A stretch of 64,000 nucleotides of DNA, taken from contig CAVANK010000008.1 of NCBI GenBank assembly GCA_963590075.1, forward strand, positions 1 through 64,000, in the 5' to 3' direction. The translations under genes and the position numbers were made by a program. Below the pieces are notes generated by a model, which was not told the origin of the DNA, did not search any database, and saw only the letters and a program-made list of their open reading frames with translations. The stretch comes from CAG-475 sp963590075. Its GTDB lineage: Bacteria; Bacillota; Clostridia; Christensenellales; CAG-917. Below, in pieces: positions 42,872-52,138 of this stretch. Position 1 is the first letter of the stretch; each line of letters starts with the position of its first letter.

Positions 42872-43936
42872 ATGTCAAACAGAGAAAGAAAAGAACAAAA
42901 ATTGCGCGCTAAGTTAAGAAAAAAAGGTCTCTCGAGAAGCGAGATAGAAAAGACCATTCAATCAAAGCGCAAAAAAGCAAAGGTTGCAGGTATAGTCGTA
43001 GGTGTGATAATCGGGGTGTTGGTCATAGCCGTGATTGTTTGTTTTTCCGTTCCGCAAATTCGCAATTCTATATTCAATACCGTTAATAACGTTATAGGAA
43101 ATAAAAATAAAAGCGAAAACGAAATGCGCATAGAACACGTCGAAAAATTAGTTTCGGAAGAAAAAAGCGATACGAATAAAAACGAGCTTGAAGATTTCAT
43201 AAAGAATCAAGAGGAATCTAAAGATATAATAATTCCCGATGACGCAACCGAAGAACAAAAGCAAGTTTTAGAAGAAAAAAAGATATATCTTCAAATCGTC
43301 GAAAACGTAAACAGACTGTATAAACAAAAATTCTTCCCCGTTTCGGATAAATATGCAAACAAAGTCGTTTCGACTATGACAGGAATAAAGAATATATATG
43401 AAATCGAGGACGGGTACGTTTTTTATGTAAGTGCAATAAGCAAGTCGGGCAATAGGTATTACAAATCGAATGCTTTTTTGAGAGTTAAAATGGCAGAAAA
43501 GTTTTCGACTTTTGAAGAATTGAACGATATGTTGAAAAACAAATCTTTCTGCGATTTGTTGTATGTGTTTGACGATTACAGCCGTTGCGAGGACATAAAT
43601 AACGAGCTGTTTAGATTGTATACATCTCGATTTGACGATTCGGATTCATACACGTTTGAGCTTTTGGATATGACAACCGAACTACCGATTGGCAGCGACT
43701 ATCCTCCGATGGTTTCGACGCTTTTTGTGAAGGAAAAACATAACGATTATGTATCGTATGTGTTGGGAAATATGGAGTACACGACAGAGTCTTGTTCAAC
43801 CAGAACATACGAGGGTTTGCTTGAAAAGCTAAAAGAGAGAACAAAGGGAAAGGCTTTTTCCACAGGTTCTTATTCATTGTCGGACATCGATTTGGATTGG
43901 GAGGCGTATAAAGCGCAAAATCAAACAATCGTTTGA
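42872..43936 (+). CDS. Single-pass membrane protein of unknown function
   Basis: A 354-residue protein. It has a strongly basic cytoplasmic N-terminus (about 1-38, RERKEQKLRAKLRKKGLSR), one transmembrane helix at about 39-62, a charged, probably coiled-coil stretch (about 75-150), and an extracellular domain of about 200 residues without recognised motifs. The ATG at 42872 has a GGGGGAA ribosome site just upstream; an ATG at 42860 lies before that site. A perfect-consensus promoter and its own terminator make it a single-gene unit next to spoIVA. I do not recognise the family. Confidence 0.7.
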   Translation: MSNRERKEQKLRAKLRKKGLSRSEIEKTIQSKRKKAKVAGIVVGVIIGVLVIAVIVCFSVPQIRNSIFNTVNNVIGNKNKSENEMRIEHVEKLVSEEKSDTNKNELEDFIKNQEESKDIIIPDDATEEQKQVLEEKKIYLQIVENVNRLYKQKFFPVSDKYANKVVSTMTGIKNIYEIEDGYVFYVSAISKSGNRYYKSNAFLRVKMAEKFSTFEELNDMLKNKSFCDLLYVFDDYSRCEDINNELFRLYTSRFDDSDSYTFELLDMTTELPIGSDYPPMVSTLFVKEKHNDYVSYVLGNMEYTTESCSTRTYEGLLEKLKERTKGKAFSTGSYSLSDIDLDWEAYKAQNQTIV

Positions 43937-43992
43937 TGCAGGGGAATGTAAGATTGAGGTTTTCAATGCAACTTGAATTTTGAAATTAATAA

Positions 43993-44030
43993 AAGGAACT
44001 CTACGGTTTAATAGAGTTCCTTATTTTTTT
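43993..44030 (+). terminator. Terminator after the membrane protein gene
   Basis: AAGGAACTCTA (43993-44003) pairs with TAGAGTTCCTT (44012-44022), then ATTTTTTT. It is also 39 bases beyond the minus-strand MATE stop codon and may work in both directions. Confidence 0.85.
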
Positions 44031-44068
44031 GTTTTATTAGATTCAAAGATATAAGAGTATTCTCGTTT

Positions 44069-45478
44069 CTATTCTTCCGCTTCGACTGCGTCCTCGAGGA
44101 CTTCTTCGATAGGCGTTTCCTCGTCCGTCAGGCGAGTATAAACGTCCTCGGGAAGCGGCTTTTTCCACTTTACGGTGAAGTAGAAAACGACAGATACAAT
44201 CATACCTACGCCCCAGCCGATAGGCCAAGACCACCAAATTCCGTTTGTGCCGAGCGGCTTGCTGAGAAGAAGCGCAAGCACCACGCGGAGTATCAAATCG
44301 GTAAAGGTGGTTATCATAAATTTTACCATCTTTCCGCCACCGCGCAATACGCCGTCGCATACAATCTTGACTGCCACGATAAAGTAGAACGGAGAGACTA
44401 TACGCAAGAATTGCATACCTACGTCGAGCGCGCCCGTCGTAGAGTCTTTCATAAACAGCATAAGCAGATATTGTCCGCCGAATACGTACAAAAGCACGAT
44501 AGGCAAGCACAACGCCCATACGAATACGAGACCCGAGACAAACCCCGGTTTGATACGTTCGGTTTTGCCTGCGCCGAGATTCTGGCTTGTGTAGTTGGAT
44601 ATTCCGTTTGCAAACGTCAAGAAGGATGTCGTAACGAGGTTGTTGAGCTTTACGCTTGCCGAGTAGCCCGCCATAACCACTTGCCCGAAGGAGTTGACGA
44701 CGCTTTGAATGACGATGTTGCCCACGGAGATGAAACTTTGTTGGAGTATGCTCGGGATTGCGATGACGGAGATGTCTCCGAGCACTTTCCACGAGAAAAC
44801 TTTGGGTTTGGCGTCCGCTTTGATTTTGCGGAGTTGCAAAAGCACGAAAATTACGGATAATACGCAACTTACGCCTTGGCAAATGAATGTTGCCCAAGCA
44901 ACGCCCGCCACGCCCATCTTGAAGGACACGACAAACCAAATATCCACGCCTATGTTGGCAAGTGAGGATATCGCAAGGAAAATGAAGGGCGTTCTGCTAT
45001 CGCCGAGTGCGGCAAATATACCCGTTGAAATGTTGTAGAAGAACACGAACGGCAATCCCCATATGTATATGTCGAGGTACAGTTGTGAGTCCGCCATAAG
45101 ATTGTCCGGAGTGTTGATGAGATATAGAAGTTGCTTGGAACAAGTAAGACCTATCACCATCAATATCGCACAAAGCACCGCGCCCGAAATCCACGTGGTA
45201 TATACCGCGGTTTTTAGGTCAGCGTACTTCTTTGCACCGAAATATCTCGATACTATGACGGAACAACCTATGTTGCATCCAAACGCAAAAGCAATGAAAA
45301 TCAGTGTAATCTCATAGCTGTTTCCCACGGACGCAAGGGCGGCGTCTCCTATGAATTTGCCGGCTACGAAACTGTCGGCAAGATTGTAGAGTTGTTGAAA
45401 AATAATACTTCCGAAAAGCGGGAGGCAAAATTTGAATATGACGCTTGCAGGCTTTCCTACTGTTAAATCTTTTTGCAT
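44069..45478 (-). CDS. MATE-family efflux transporter
   Basis: A 469-residue MATE exporter with twelve predicted membrane helices. It starts with the family's usual LTVGKPASVIFKFCLPLFGSI...QLYNLADSFVAG sequence and ends in an acidic cytoplasmic tail (EEVLEDAVEAEE). MATE proteins export cationic drugs or metabolites in exchange for Na+ or H+. AGAGG lies before the start. It lies convergent to the gene at 42872 and divergent from the acyl operon at 46155 across a 676-bp gap. Substrate unknown. Confidence 0.9.
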   Translation of the reverse strand: MQKDLTVGKPASVIFKFCLPLFGSIIFQQLYNLADSFVAGKFIGDAALASVGNSYEITLIFIAFAFGCNIGCSVIVSRYFGAKKYADLKTAVYTTWISGAVLCAILMVIGLTCSKQLLYLINTPDNLMADSQLYLDIYIWGLPFVFFYNISTGIFAALGDSRTPFIFLAISSLANIGVDIWFVVSFKMGVAGVAWATFICQGVSCVLSVIFVLLQLRKIKADAKPKVFSWKVLGDISVIAIPSILQQSFISVGNIVIQSVVNSFGQVVMAGYSASVKLNNLVTTSFLTFANGISNYTSQNLGAGKTERIKPGFVSGLVFVWALCLPIVLLYVFGGQYLLMLFMKDSTTGALDVGMQFLRIVSPFYFIVAVKIVCDGVLRGGGKMVKFMITTFTDLILRVVLALLLSKPLGTNGIWWSWPIGWGVGMIVSVVFYFTVKWKKPLPEDVYTRLTDEETPIEEVLEDAVEAEE

Positions 45479-46154
45479 AATATGCCTCTAATATTTTTTA
45501 CGCACCGTATTGTAGTCTTGTGTGTGCGCAATGTCAAATATTATGCGAAAATTGCAATAAACGAGTGTGCGTATTTGTGCGATAATTGCATACATTTTGC
45601 ATATTGTGCGGAAATTTCTATACCAATAAAAACTATATTCAAATATCCCGACGGGACTGTTCTCCGATAAAATAGGGGGCGCGTAGAACGTTTGGCTGTT
45701 GCATTGTTTTTTATGCTCAACGGATAATATTCAATCGCAATTTTTTCAGCCCTCATATTGACACAGCGTAGAGCGTTTGGTTGGAACAATTTATGGAAGT
45801 ACAATAAATATATTAAAAATATATTAATTTATCTTGATAAGAACCGCTAAATATGGTATAGTTTAAAAGTCATACTATATGTATGCAAATTCGAGTAGGG
45901 GGACTACTCGCTATTTGCGTTGCAAAAATTCATCGATTCCATTTCGGCAGAAGAATGCTCGCAAACAATCGATCGAATAGAATCGCTTTACATATACTGC
46001 GACAACTATGCGAGAAACGTTCCGTAGCGACATCTCGTATGGGATGCGACTTTTTGTTTGTCGCGACGCTTTTTTATGGTCGCTTTATCAAAAACGCGTC
46101 CCCGATTTCAACGCATAGAAGTGCCGAAGCATTATATCGTATTGGAGAGTAATT
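45479..46154. other. 676-bp upstream region of the acyl operon
   Basis: No gene supported. It contains an imperfect direct repeat (GCGTAGAACGTTTGGCTG at 45681-45698; GCGTAGAGCGTTTGGTTG at 45766-45783), the operon promoter at 45834-45862 and a leader of nearly 290 bases. In the leader, GCGAC at 46027-46031 and again at 46046-46050 could each pair with GTCGC at 46060-46064, with T6 nearby at 46070-46075, an attenuator-like arrangement. A startless 35-codon frame of good composition (45920-46027) also lies here. Confidence 0.45.
45834..45862 (+). promoter_or_regulatory. Promoter of the acyl-transfer operon
   Basis: TTGATA (45834-45839) and TATAGT (45857-45862) with a 17-bp spacer. It is the only good promoter on the plus strand before the 13 overlapping genes that follow. 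Confidence 0.55.
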
Positions 46155-48065
46155 GTGAAGATAAAGGATATAGGCGGGTTTAAAAGAGCAGGAGATTATA
46201 TCGGTTACAAACTCGACGCTCTTGAGTCATCGGATAAATCGATGGCGTCTTTATATGAATTGATGTTCTCCGAAAGAGAGAACGTTATGTTTGAGCAATC
46301 CGACGGTTTCAGAATTAAAAAAACGTCTTACGGAGAAGTTTTTGACTGTGTCGAGGCGATTTGCGCCGATTTACAAAGAAAAATAAACGCTGAAAATCAA
46401 TCCGTAGTGGGAATATATATGGACAATTCACCGCAATGGATTGTTGCTTTTTGGGCAGTGTTGCATTGCGGATTTAAACCGCTTCTTTTGAATTTGAGAA
46501 TGTCGGACGCAACTATAGAACGAGTTATTGCGCAAAACAACGTTTGCGCGGTGGTTTCGGACGGCAAGATATTTTCTGTAAATACAATCGTTTTCGACAG
46601 TGTGAAAAAGAGCGAAACGTCACTTGAAAAATGCGAGTTCGGTCGGGAATTTTTCGTGATGTCGTCGGGTACGTCGTCGGTAAAACTCTGCGCTTATTCC
46701 GCCGACGAACTTGTGCAAATAATAAGGGATAGTTCCGATCTGTTGAAGCGCAATTCCATTCCGAAACGTCATTATAACGGCAACATCAAGTTGCTGACAT
46801 TTTTGCCGTTTTATCATATTTTCGGCTTTATTGCGGTATATCTTTGGTTTTCGTTTTTCGCGCGCACTTTCGTGTGTCTGCGCGATTACGGTCCTCAAAC
46901 AATAGTAAACACGATAAAAAAACACAAAGTCACGCATATATTCGCAGTGCCTATGCTTTGGGATAAGGTTTACGAGCAAGCGATTGCGACGATAAAGTCG
47001 CGCGGACTCGAAGCTAAGTTCGATAAGGCACTCAAAATCTCAAATAAGCTCGGCAATTCATTGCCGGGAAAGGCGTTTGCTTCGCTTGCATTCAAAGAAG
47101 TCAGAGAAAAAACGTTTGGAGAAAGCGTGCGTTTTTTGGTAACGGGCGGAAGCGTTATTCGCCCTCAGGTTATCGGATTTTTTAACGGTATAGGCTATCA
47201 CCTTGCCAACGGTTACGGAATGTCCGAAGTCGGAATAACTTCCGTCGAACTTTCAAACAGCAGAAAGAAACTTAACTCCTGTTCTATCGGGAAACCGTTG
47301 CCGTCCATCGAATACAGAATTGACGAAAACGGCGTTTTGGAGGTAAGAGGAAAGTCGTTGGCAAAGTACATCTGCGAAAACGGCGAAAAGAGATACACGA
47401 ACGGCGACTGGTTCAATACTCGCGATTTGTGCCAAAAGAAAGGCGATTGCTATTATATTAACGGTCGCGAGGACGACTTGATCGTGTCCGTGAGCGGCGA
47501 AAACATCAATCCCGTTGCGGTGGAAGAAGTCTTGTTGCCGAAAAATGCCAACGTCGTGTGCCTTATAGCGGGCAAAGACGACGAGTTGCCGGTGCTTTTG
47601 ACATCGGTGCCAAAAGGGCTGAGCAGAGAAGAATCGGAAGCGGTAGTCAAAGAAATACGAGAACGCATAGAGGAAAACAATCTGTCTGCTCAAATCGGAA
47701 AAGTCTACCTGACTTGCGACGAACTGATTGTGGGAAACGAATTCAAACTCAACAGAAAAAGACTGAAAAAGGATTATTCGGAAGGTAAGATTTCGCAAAT
47801 AGAGTTCAAAAACAATGACGTTTGCGAAAATCACGATGAGTTGACGGAGAAAATAAGAGGTTATTTCGCCACCGCGCTCGGAAAAGCGGACGAACAAGTC
47901 GGATATGAAACGAATTTCTTTTTGGACGAAGGCGGAACAAGTCTTGATTATTTTGCGCTTATTGCAAAATTGCAACAGGATTTCCGTATGGATTTCCCGA
48001 TGTCCGTAGACGAGAATCTTACAACCGTTGCCGATATGGTCAAATACATAAGGGAAAGAATATGA
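46155..48065 (+). CDS. Acyl ligase (AMP-forming) with C-terminal carrier domain
   Basis: A 636-residue adenylate-forming enzyme expected to activate a fatty or other carboxylic acid and load it on a pantetheine carrier. The ATP loop is MSSGTSSVKL (169-178), NGYGMSE is at 352-358, the normally TGD motif reads TRD (422-424), and the catalytic lysine is at 531 (FKLNRKRL). Residues from about 560 form an acyl-carrier domain with DEGGTSL, Ser596 being the phosphopantetheine site. GTG start with GGAGAG five bases upstream. First gene of the operon; its stop overlaps the next start (ATGA). Substrate unknown. Confidence 0.85.
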   Translation: MKIKDIGGFKRAGDYIGYKLDALESSDKSMASLYELMFSERENVMFEQSDGFRIKKTSYGEVFDCVEAICADLQRKINAENQSVVGIYMDNSPQWIVAFWAVLHCGFKPLLLNLRMSDATIERVIAQNNVCAVVSDGKIFSVNTIVFDSVKKSETSLEKCEFGREFFVMSSGTSSVKLCAYSADELVQIIRDSSDLLKRNSIPKRHYNGNIKLLTFLPFYHIFGFIAVYLWFSFFARTFVCLRDYGPQTIVNTIKKHKVTHIFAVPMLWDKVYEQAIATIKSRGLEAKFDKALKISNKLGNSLPGKAFASLAFKEVREKTFGESVRFLVTGGSVIRPQVIGFFNGIGYHLANGYGMSEVGITSVELSNSRKKLNSCSIGKPLPSIEYRIDENGVLEVRGKSLAKYICENGEKRYTNGDWFNTRDLCQKKGDCYYINGREDDLIVSVSGENINPVAVEEVLLPKNANVVCLIAGKDDELPVLLTSVPKGLSREESEAVVKEIRERIEENNLSAQIGKVYLTCDELIVGNEFKLNRKRLKKDYSEGKISQIEFKNNDVCENHDELTEKIRGYFATALGKADEQVGYETNFFLDEGGTSLDYFALIAKLQQDFRMDFPMSVDENLTTVADMVKYIRERI

Positions 48066-48706
48066 TTTGGTTTTTTCAGGCATTTGCAAAAATCACGGGT
48101 TGGCCGCTTCAAAAACTCATATTCAGGACGAAAGTTTTGTATGAGGACAAAAGCGTGCAGTCAAGGCGCATAAAAGGCTCGGCGATTCTCGTGTCCAATC
48201 ATACCTCGATTTACGACTATATCGTGATAATGTTCACGTTTATATCGCGCATTTTGAGATATCAGATGGCGGAGTTGCTTTTTGACAAAAAAGGACTCGG
48301 CGGGCTTTTGAAAAGGTTGGGCGGAATAAAGGTGAATCGCAACGCGCACGACTACGGATTTATAGAACGATCCAAAGACGTGTTGGACAAAGGCGGTGTG
48401 GTCGGGATTTTTCCGGAAGGCAGACTGCCGAAAGACGGGGAAGTGCCTCCGATTGAATTTAAACCGGGTGCGGCGTATCTTGCGCTTTACTCCGACGTCA
48501 AAATAATCCCGACATACCTTAGCGGCGGTTATTTCGGGAAAAAGCGTGCAAAAATCGTTATCGGCAAGCCCATAGACGTAAACGAACTTTACGACTCGAG
48601 CAAAAGCGAAAAAGAAAATTTGGAAGACATATCAAATCGATTGAGGGAGAAAGTAATCGAATTGGGAACGTTGATCGATGAAAAACAAAAGAGAAAACAA
48701 GCCTGA
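48062..48706 (+). CDS. PlsC-type acyltransferase 1
   Basis: A 214-residue lysophospholipid-type acyltransferase that should esterify an acyl group onto a lipid hydroxyl, such as lysophosphatidate. The catalytic HxxxxD is H47-D52 (NHTSIYDY) and the phosphate-binding block is FPEGR at 116-120. Starts inside the ligase stop codon (ATGA). Acyl donor could be the carrier protein or carrier domain encoded in this operon; the acceptor is unknown. A second, different copy follows at once. Confidence 0.88.
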   Translation: MIWFFQAFAKITGWPLQKLIFRTKVLYEDKSVQSRRIKGSAILVSNHTSIYDYIVIMFTFISRILRYQMAELLFDKKGLGGLLKRLGGIKVNRNAHDYGFIERSKDVLDKGGVVGIFPEGRLPKDGEVPPIEFKPGAAYLALYSDVKIIPTYLSGGYFGKKRAKIVIGKPIDVNELYDSSKSEKENLEDISNRLREKVIELGTLIDEKQKRKQA

Positions 48707-49379
48707 AAAGAAGAAAGAAAGGCACTTTTTATACGACATCGTATGGGGAACCGGATATGCTCTCGGATGTATCGGTTTCAGACAAAAAGTGCTGTATATC
48801 AGCCCGAAAGCAAAAGAAAAGATAAAAGGCGGTGCGTTGCTCGTGGCAAATCACGTGAGTTTTTTCGATCCCGTGTATATGCTTATGACGGTGCCGTACA
48901 GACGTCAACACTTTGTCGCGACGAAAGAGTTTTTCTCTACAAAGTTCAAAAGATTTTTGTTTGAGAAAGTCTTTTTGTGCATAAGCATCGACAGGGACAA
49001 CGTCGGAACGGCGACTTTCCGCACGATAGTGAACGAGCTGAAACAAGGCGAAATCGTTTCTCTGTTTCCGGAAGGACATATAAACACAAAAACCGACGGA
49101 AGTCTTGACGAGTTCAAGTCGGGCGTGGTGTTGATGGCGTTAAAAAGCAATTGTCCCATAATTCCGATGTACGTGCATGGGCGCAAGAACATATTCCACC
49201 GCTTGGTAACCGTCGTCGGAGAACCGTACGAAGTGTCTTTGCAAAAAGCGAACGGATCGGTTATCGAATATATGCAGGACGCCGCAAAGGAAATCAGAGA
49301 AAAGGAAATCGAGCTTGAACGATACTACAACGAGTATTGCGAAAATAAACATAAAAAATCACACAGAGGAGATAAGTGA
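48678..49379 (+). CDS. PlsC-type acyltransferase 2
   Basis: A 233-residue relative of the preceding protein with HxxxxD at H59-D64 (ANHVSFFDPV) and FPEGH at 130-134, a His in place of the usual Arg. A lysine-rich N-terminus precedes the fold. It overlaps the end of acyltransferase 1 by 29 bases, so translation is coupled. Two distinct PlsC-like enzymes suggest two acylation steps on one acceptor, or two acceptors (inference). Confidence 0.87.
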   Translation: MKNKRENKPEKKKERHFLYDIVWGTGYALGCIGFRQKVLYISPKAKEKIKGGALLVANHVSFFDPVYMLMTVPYRRQHFVATKEFFSTKFKRFLFEKVFLCISIDRDNVGTATFRTIVNELKQGEIVSLFPEGHINTKTDGSLDEFKSGVVLMALKSNCPIIPMYVHGRKNIFHRLVTVVGEPYEVSLQKANGSVIEYMQDAAKEIREKEIELERYYNEYCENKHKKSHRGDK

Positions 49380-50896
49380 TGTACACAAACACAAGAGAGT
49401 ATTTTGCTCAATTTACCGACTCGGAAACTTTTAGCAGATTGGTCGAATATCCCGACGTCGTTACGATGTGGAACGAGCGTTCCGGAGAGTTTGCCGACAG
49501 TGTTGCCGTTATAGACGACGCAAAAAGTTATACCTTCGCACAAATTGACGACGATATCGCTTTGTTCAGAACGGTGCTGAAGAATAACGGATTGAAAAAG
49601 GGCGACAGAGTGGGCGTTTTTGCAAAAAACTCCTATGACTTTGTAAAACTTTATCTTGCCGCGGTGACATCCGGTCTTACGGCGGCGGTATTGCCCGCTC
49701 AATTGAACGATATGGCAATATTCGGATGTTCGATGCAGTTTGGTCTTAAGGCGATTTTGACGCAAGACTCTCTGCTTGCCACGACAGAGTTTGCGCGCGA
49801 AAAGAATCCCGCTTTGAAAGTGATTTCCGCAAGTCAGACGGCAGACGAAAAAACTCCGTCAACCGCCGTGGACGGGACGGATATATGCGTGATTATGTTT
49901 ACCGGCGGTACGACGGGAAAGAGCAAGGGCGTAAAACTTTCTCATTGCGCGGTCATGCAAGGAACGATAAACGGTTGCTACGGAATAAAAGACGTATTCG
50001 GTCAAAAATATTTGCTCGTTTTGCCTCTTTCTCACGTTTTCGGCCTTATCAGAAACCTTATGTCTTCGTTGTATTCCGGCAGTTGTCTTTGCATTTGCCG
50101 CAACAACAAGGATATGTTTAGGGATATTGCGATTTACAAGCCGACCGTATTGGTTGCAGTGCCCGCTCTTGCGGAAATGGCACTCGGACTTTCTCGTCAA
50201 TTCGGCAAGAATATGCTCGGTCCCGATCTCAAGACAATTATTTGCGGAGCGGCAACCGTTGCGCCGTATCTCGTTGCGGAATACAGAAAGATAGGCATTA
50301 CTTTGTACCCCGGATACGGACTTACGGAATCCGCAAATCTTGTGACTGGCAACGTTGACAACTTCAACAAACCGTCGTCTATCGGCGTGCCTTATCCCAA
50401 TCAGGAACTCAGAATCGTTGACGGCGAACTTTGGCTCAAGGGCAAAAATATGATGGACGGTTATACGGATGAAGAAGCCAATAAAACCGCGTACGAGGAC
50501 GGTTGGTTCAAAACGGGCGACCTCGTCAAGACCGATGCGGACGGCTTCTATTATGTCGTAGGAAGAATAAAAGAAGTCATCGTGTTGGCAAACGGCGAAA
50601 ACGTTTCTCCTGCGGAAGTCGAGTGTAGTTTCAACGAGTTGGACTTTGTACAGGATTCGCAATTGTTCGAGGACGTGGACGAAAACGGCAATCACTATCT
50701 CTCGCTCGAAATCGTGCCGAGAGCCGCGGTTGTAAAAAATATAGATGCCGAGGACAAGAACGCGTATATGATGAGCGCGCTTGAAAAGGTCAATATGTCT
50801 TTGCCGGGACATTGCAGAGCAAACAAGATCGTGATCAGAGACAAAGACTTTGACAGAACGCCGAGTATGAAAATAGCGAGATACAAAAAATGTTGA
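49379..50896 (+). CDS. Acyl ligase (AMP-forming) 2, acyl-CoA/ACP synthetase-like
   Basis: A 505-residue stand-alone adenylate-forming ligase. Canonical motifs are intact: ATP loop FTGGTTGKSKG (174-184), YPGYGLTES, FKTGDLV, and a catalytic lysine at 498 (PSMKIARY). It lacks a carrier domain, but the next gene, overlapping it by seven bases, is a free acyl carrier protein, its likely acceptor. ATG at 49379 has GAGGAG seven bases upstream and shares a base with the previous stop. Whether it uses fatty, hydroxy or aromatic acids cannot be told. Confidence 0.88.
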   Translation: MYTNTREYFAQFTDSETFSRLVEYPDVVTMWNERSGEFADSVAVIDDAKSYTFAQIDDDIALFRTVLKNNGLKKGDRVGVFAKNSYDFVKLYLAAVTSGLTAAVLPAQLNDMAIFGCSMQFGLKAILTQDSLLATTEFAREKNPALKVISASQTADEKTPSTAVDGTDICVIMFTGGTTGKSKGVKLSHCAVMQGTINGCYGIKDVFGQKYLLVLPLSHVFGLIRNLMSSLYSGSCLCICRNNKDMFRDIAIYKPTVLVAVPALAEMALGLSRQFGKNMLGPDLKTIICGAATVAPYLVAEYRKIGITLYPGYGLTESANLVTGNVDNFNKPSSIGVPYPNQELRIVDGELWLKGKNMMDGYTDEEANKTAYEDGWFKTGDLVKTDADGFYYVVGRIKEVIVLANGENVSPAEVECSFNELDFVQDSQLFEDVDENGNHYLSLEIVPRAAVVKNIDAEDKNAYMMSALEKVNMSLPGHCRANKIVIRDKDFDRTPSMKIARYKKC

Positions 50897-51138
50897 CTAA
50901 AGAAGAAATTTTTGAAAAATTGAGAAGTATTCTTATCGGAATGGACGATAGGAACAGAGAACTTATCGCAAATGCGACCGAGGATACCAAGTTGATAACG
51001 GAACTCGGCCTTTCATCCGTAAGTATGCTTTATCTGGTTATCGCAATCGAAGAAACTTTCGATATCGAGTTCGATACCGAATTTCCGTTTGCTACCGTGG
51101 GCGAAGTCGTGGATTATATCCAGAGTAAAATAAAATGA
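50890..51138 (+). CDS. Acyl carrier protein
   Basis: An 82-residue acidic, helical carrier protein. The attachment motif is LGLSSVSML, with Ser43 aligned to the phosphopantetheine serine of DSL-type carriers. The third helix (EETFDIEFDTE) is like that of acyl carrier proteins. It overlaps the ligase gene before it by seven bases and the LRAT-PPTase gene after it by four (ATGA), so carrier, loading enzyme and activating enzyme are made together. Confidence 0.9.
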   Translation: MLTKEEIFEKLRSILIGMDDRNRELIANATEDTKLITELGLSSVSMLYLVIAIEETFDIEFDTEFPFATVGEVVDYIQSKIK

Positions 51139-52127
51139 AATGGACGCTTGACGATTGCGAGTTTGGCGATGTCGTGAGAGTGAAGTGCGACAGCGTATAC
51201 CATTACGGGATATTCGTTTCGCAAGACGAAGTGATTCAGTTCGGATATCCGCCGACATACTATGTGAACGAGCATAAAAACGAACCTATAACCGTCAACA
51301 GAGTCGGCGTTTACGATTTTATCGGCGACGGAATGATAGAAAAAGGCGTTTTCGAAAGAGGCGAGAAGCATTTTCCGAGAGAAGAAATCGTCGCGCGTGC
51401 GTCGAAGAGAATAGGCGAGGGCGGATACAACATACTTCACAACAATTGCGAGCATTTCGTGTATGAGTGCGCTTTGGGAGTGAAACGCAGTCTTCAGGAA
51501 GAAGAGTTGTGCAAAAAGTGGAAGAACAGACCTGTTTTCGACGTGTACGTAGCCTTTGACGTCGACGCGTTGACAAAAGGCGAGATTGTCGACGCAAAGA
51601 GAAGAAAGGATATTTGCGAAACCCAAAACCAAAGAGTGAAAGAGGAAAAAATCGCAGTGTGGAATCTGCTTGCAATCGCCGCTCGCAACTCGTTGGCTAT
51701 CGATATCGACAACGTAAAATTCGACAAACAAAAAAGCGGGAAATGGACGAGCGATGAGTTTGCTTTTTCGCTGTCGCATACGGATGGTTGCGTTGCCGTC
51801 GCGGTGTCGAGGGACGATTGCGGAATCGACGTCGAAAAGTTGTCGAATTTTTTGCAAAAGTGCAAAGATAAGTCGTTTGAAACCGCTTTTGCCGAAAAAA
51901 TCGGCGTGAGCGCAACAGGGGAAGAGTTGCTTTGTCAATGGACAAGAAAAGAAAGCGTTTACAAGGCAACGGGCATCGGCCGTTTTATACCAAAGGACAC
52001 GGATGGCAAAAAGTATGGCGTAAAAACCGTAAAAATTGCCGATTATATCGTGAGTGCGGTTTCCGTCAAGAGCGAAAATCCAAACATCTATGCGGTTGAA
52101 AACGGCAAGTGCAGAATTATGTTTTAA
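51135..52127 (+). CDS. LRAT-type acyltransferase fused to phosphopantetheinyl transferase
   Basis: A 330-residue fusion. Residues 1-125 are an LRAT/NC domain (papain-like, NlpC/P60 clan) with His23 in VYHYGIFV and Cys105 in NNCEHFV, the residues that form a thioester with an acyl group in lecithin-retinol acyltransferase and PLAAT enzymes. From about 133 to the end is a complete Sfp/AcpT-type transferase with SLSH (212-215), GIDVE (230-234) and WTRKESVYKATG (269-280), which would convert apo carriers to holo form. I know of no characterised enzyme with this fusion. It overlaps the carrier-protein gene by four bases. Confidence 0.85.
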   Translation: MKWTLDDCEFGDVVRVKCDSVYHYGIFVSQDEVIQFGYPPTYYVNEHKNEPITVNRVGVYDFIGDGMIEKGVFERGEKHFPREEIVARASKRIGEGGYNILHNNCEHFVYECALGVKRSLQEEELCKKWKNRPVFDVYVAFDVDALTKGEIVDAKRRKDICETQNQRVKEEKIAVWNLLAIAARNSLAIDIDNVKFDKQKSGKWTSDEFAFSLSHTDGCVAVAVSRDDCGIDVEKLSNFLQKCKDKSFETAFAEKIGVSATGEELLCQWTRKESVYKATGIGRFIPKDTDGKKYGVKTVKIADYIVSAVSVKSENPNIYAVENGKCRIMF

Positions 52128-52138
52128 GGAGGGGACAG

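Noticed and set aside
45883..46152. 89-codon open frame before the acyl operon
   Set aside because: No ribosome site and an Arg/His-rich composition. It overlaps a better-looking but startless frame, so neither was called as a gene.
45863..46154. T-box leader for the acyl operon
   Set aside because: A hairpin and T run are present but no T-box consensus, and the operon does not encode amino-acid genes.
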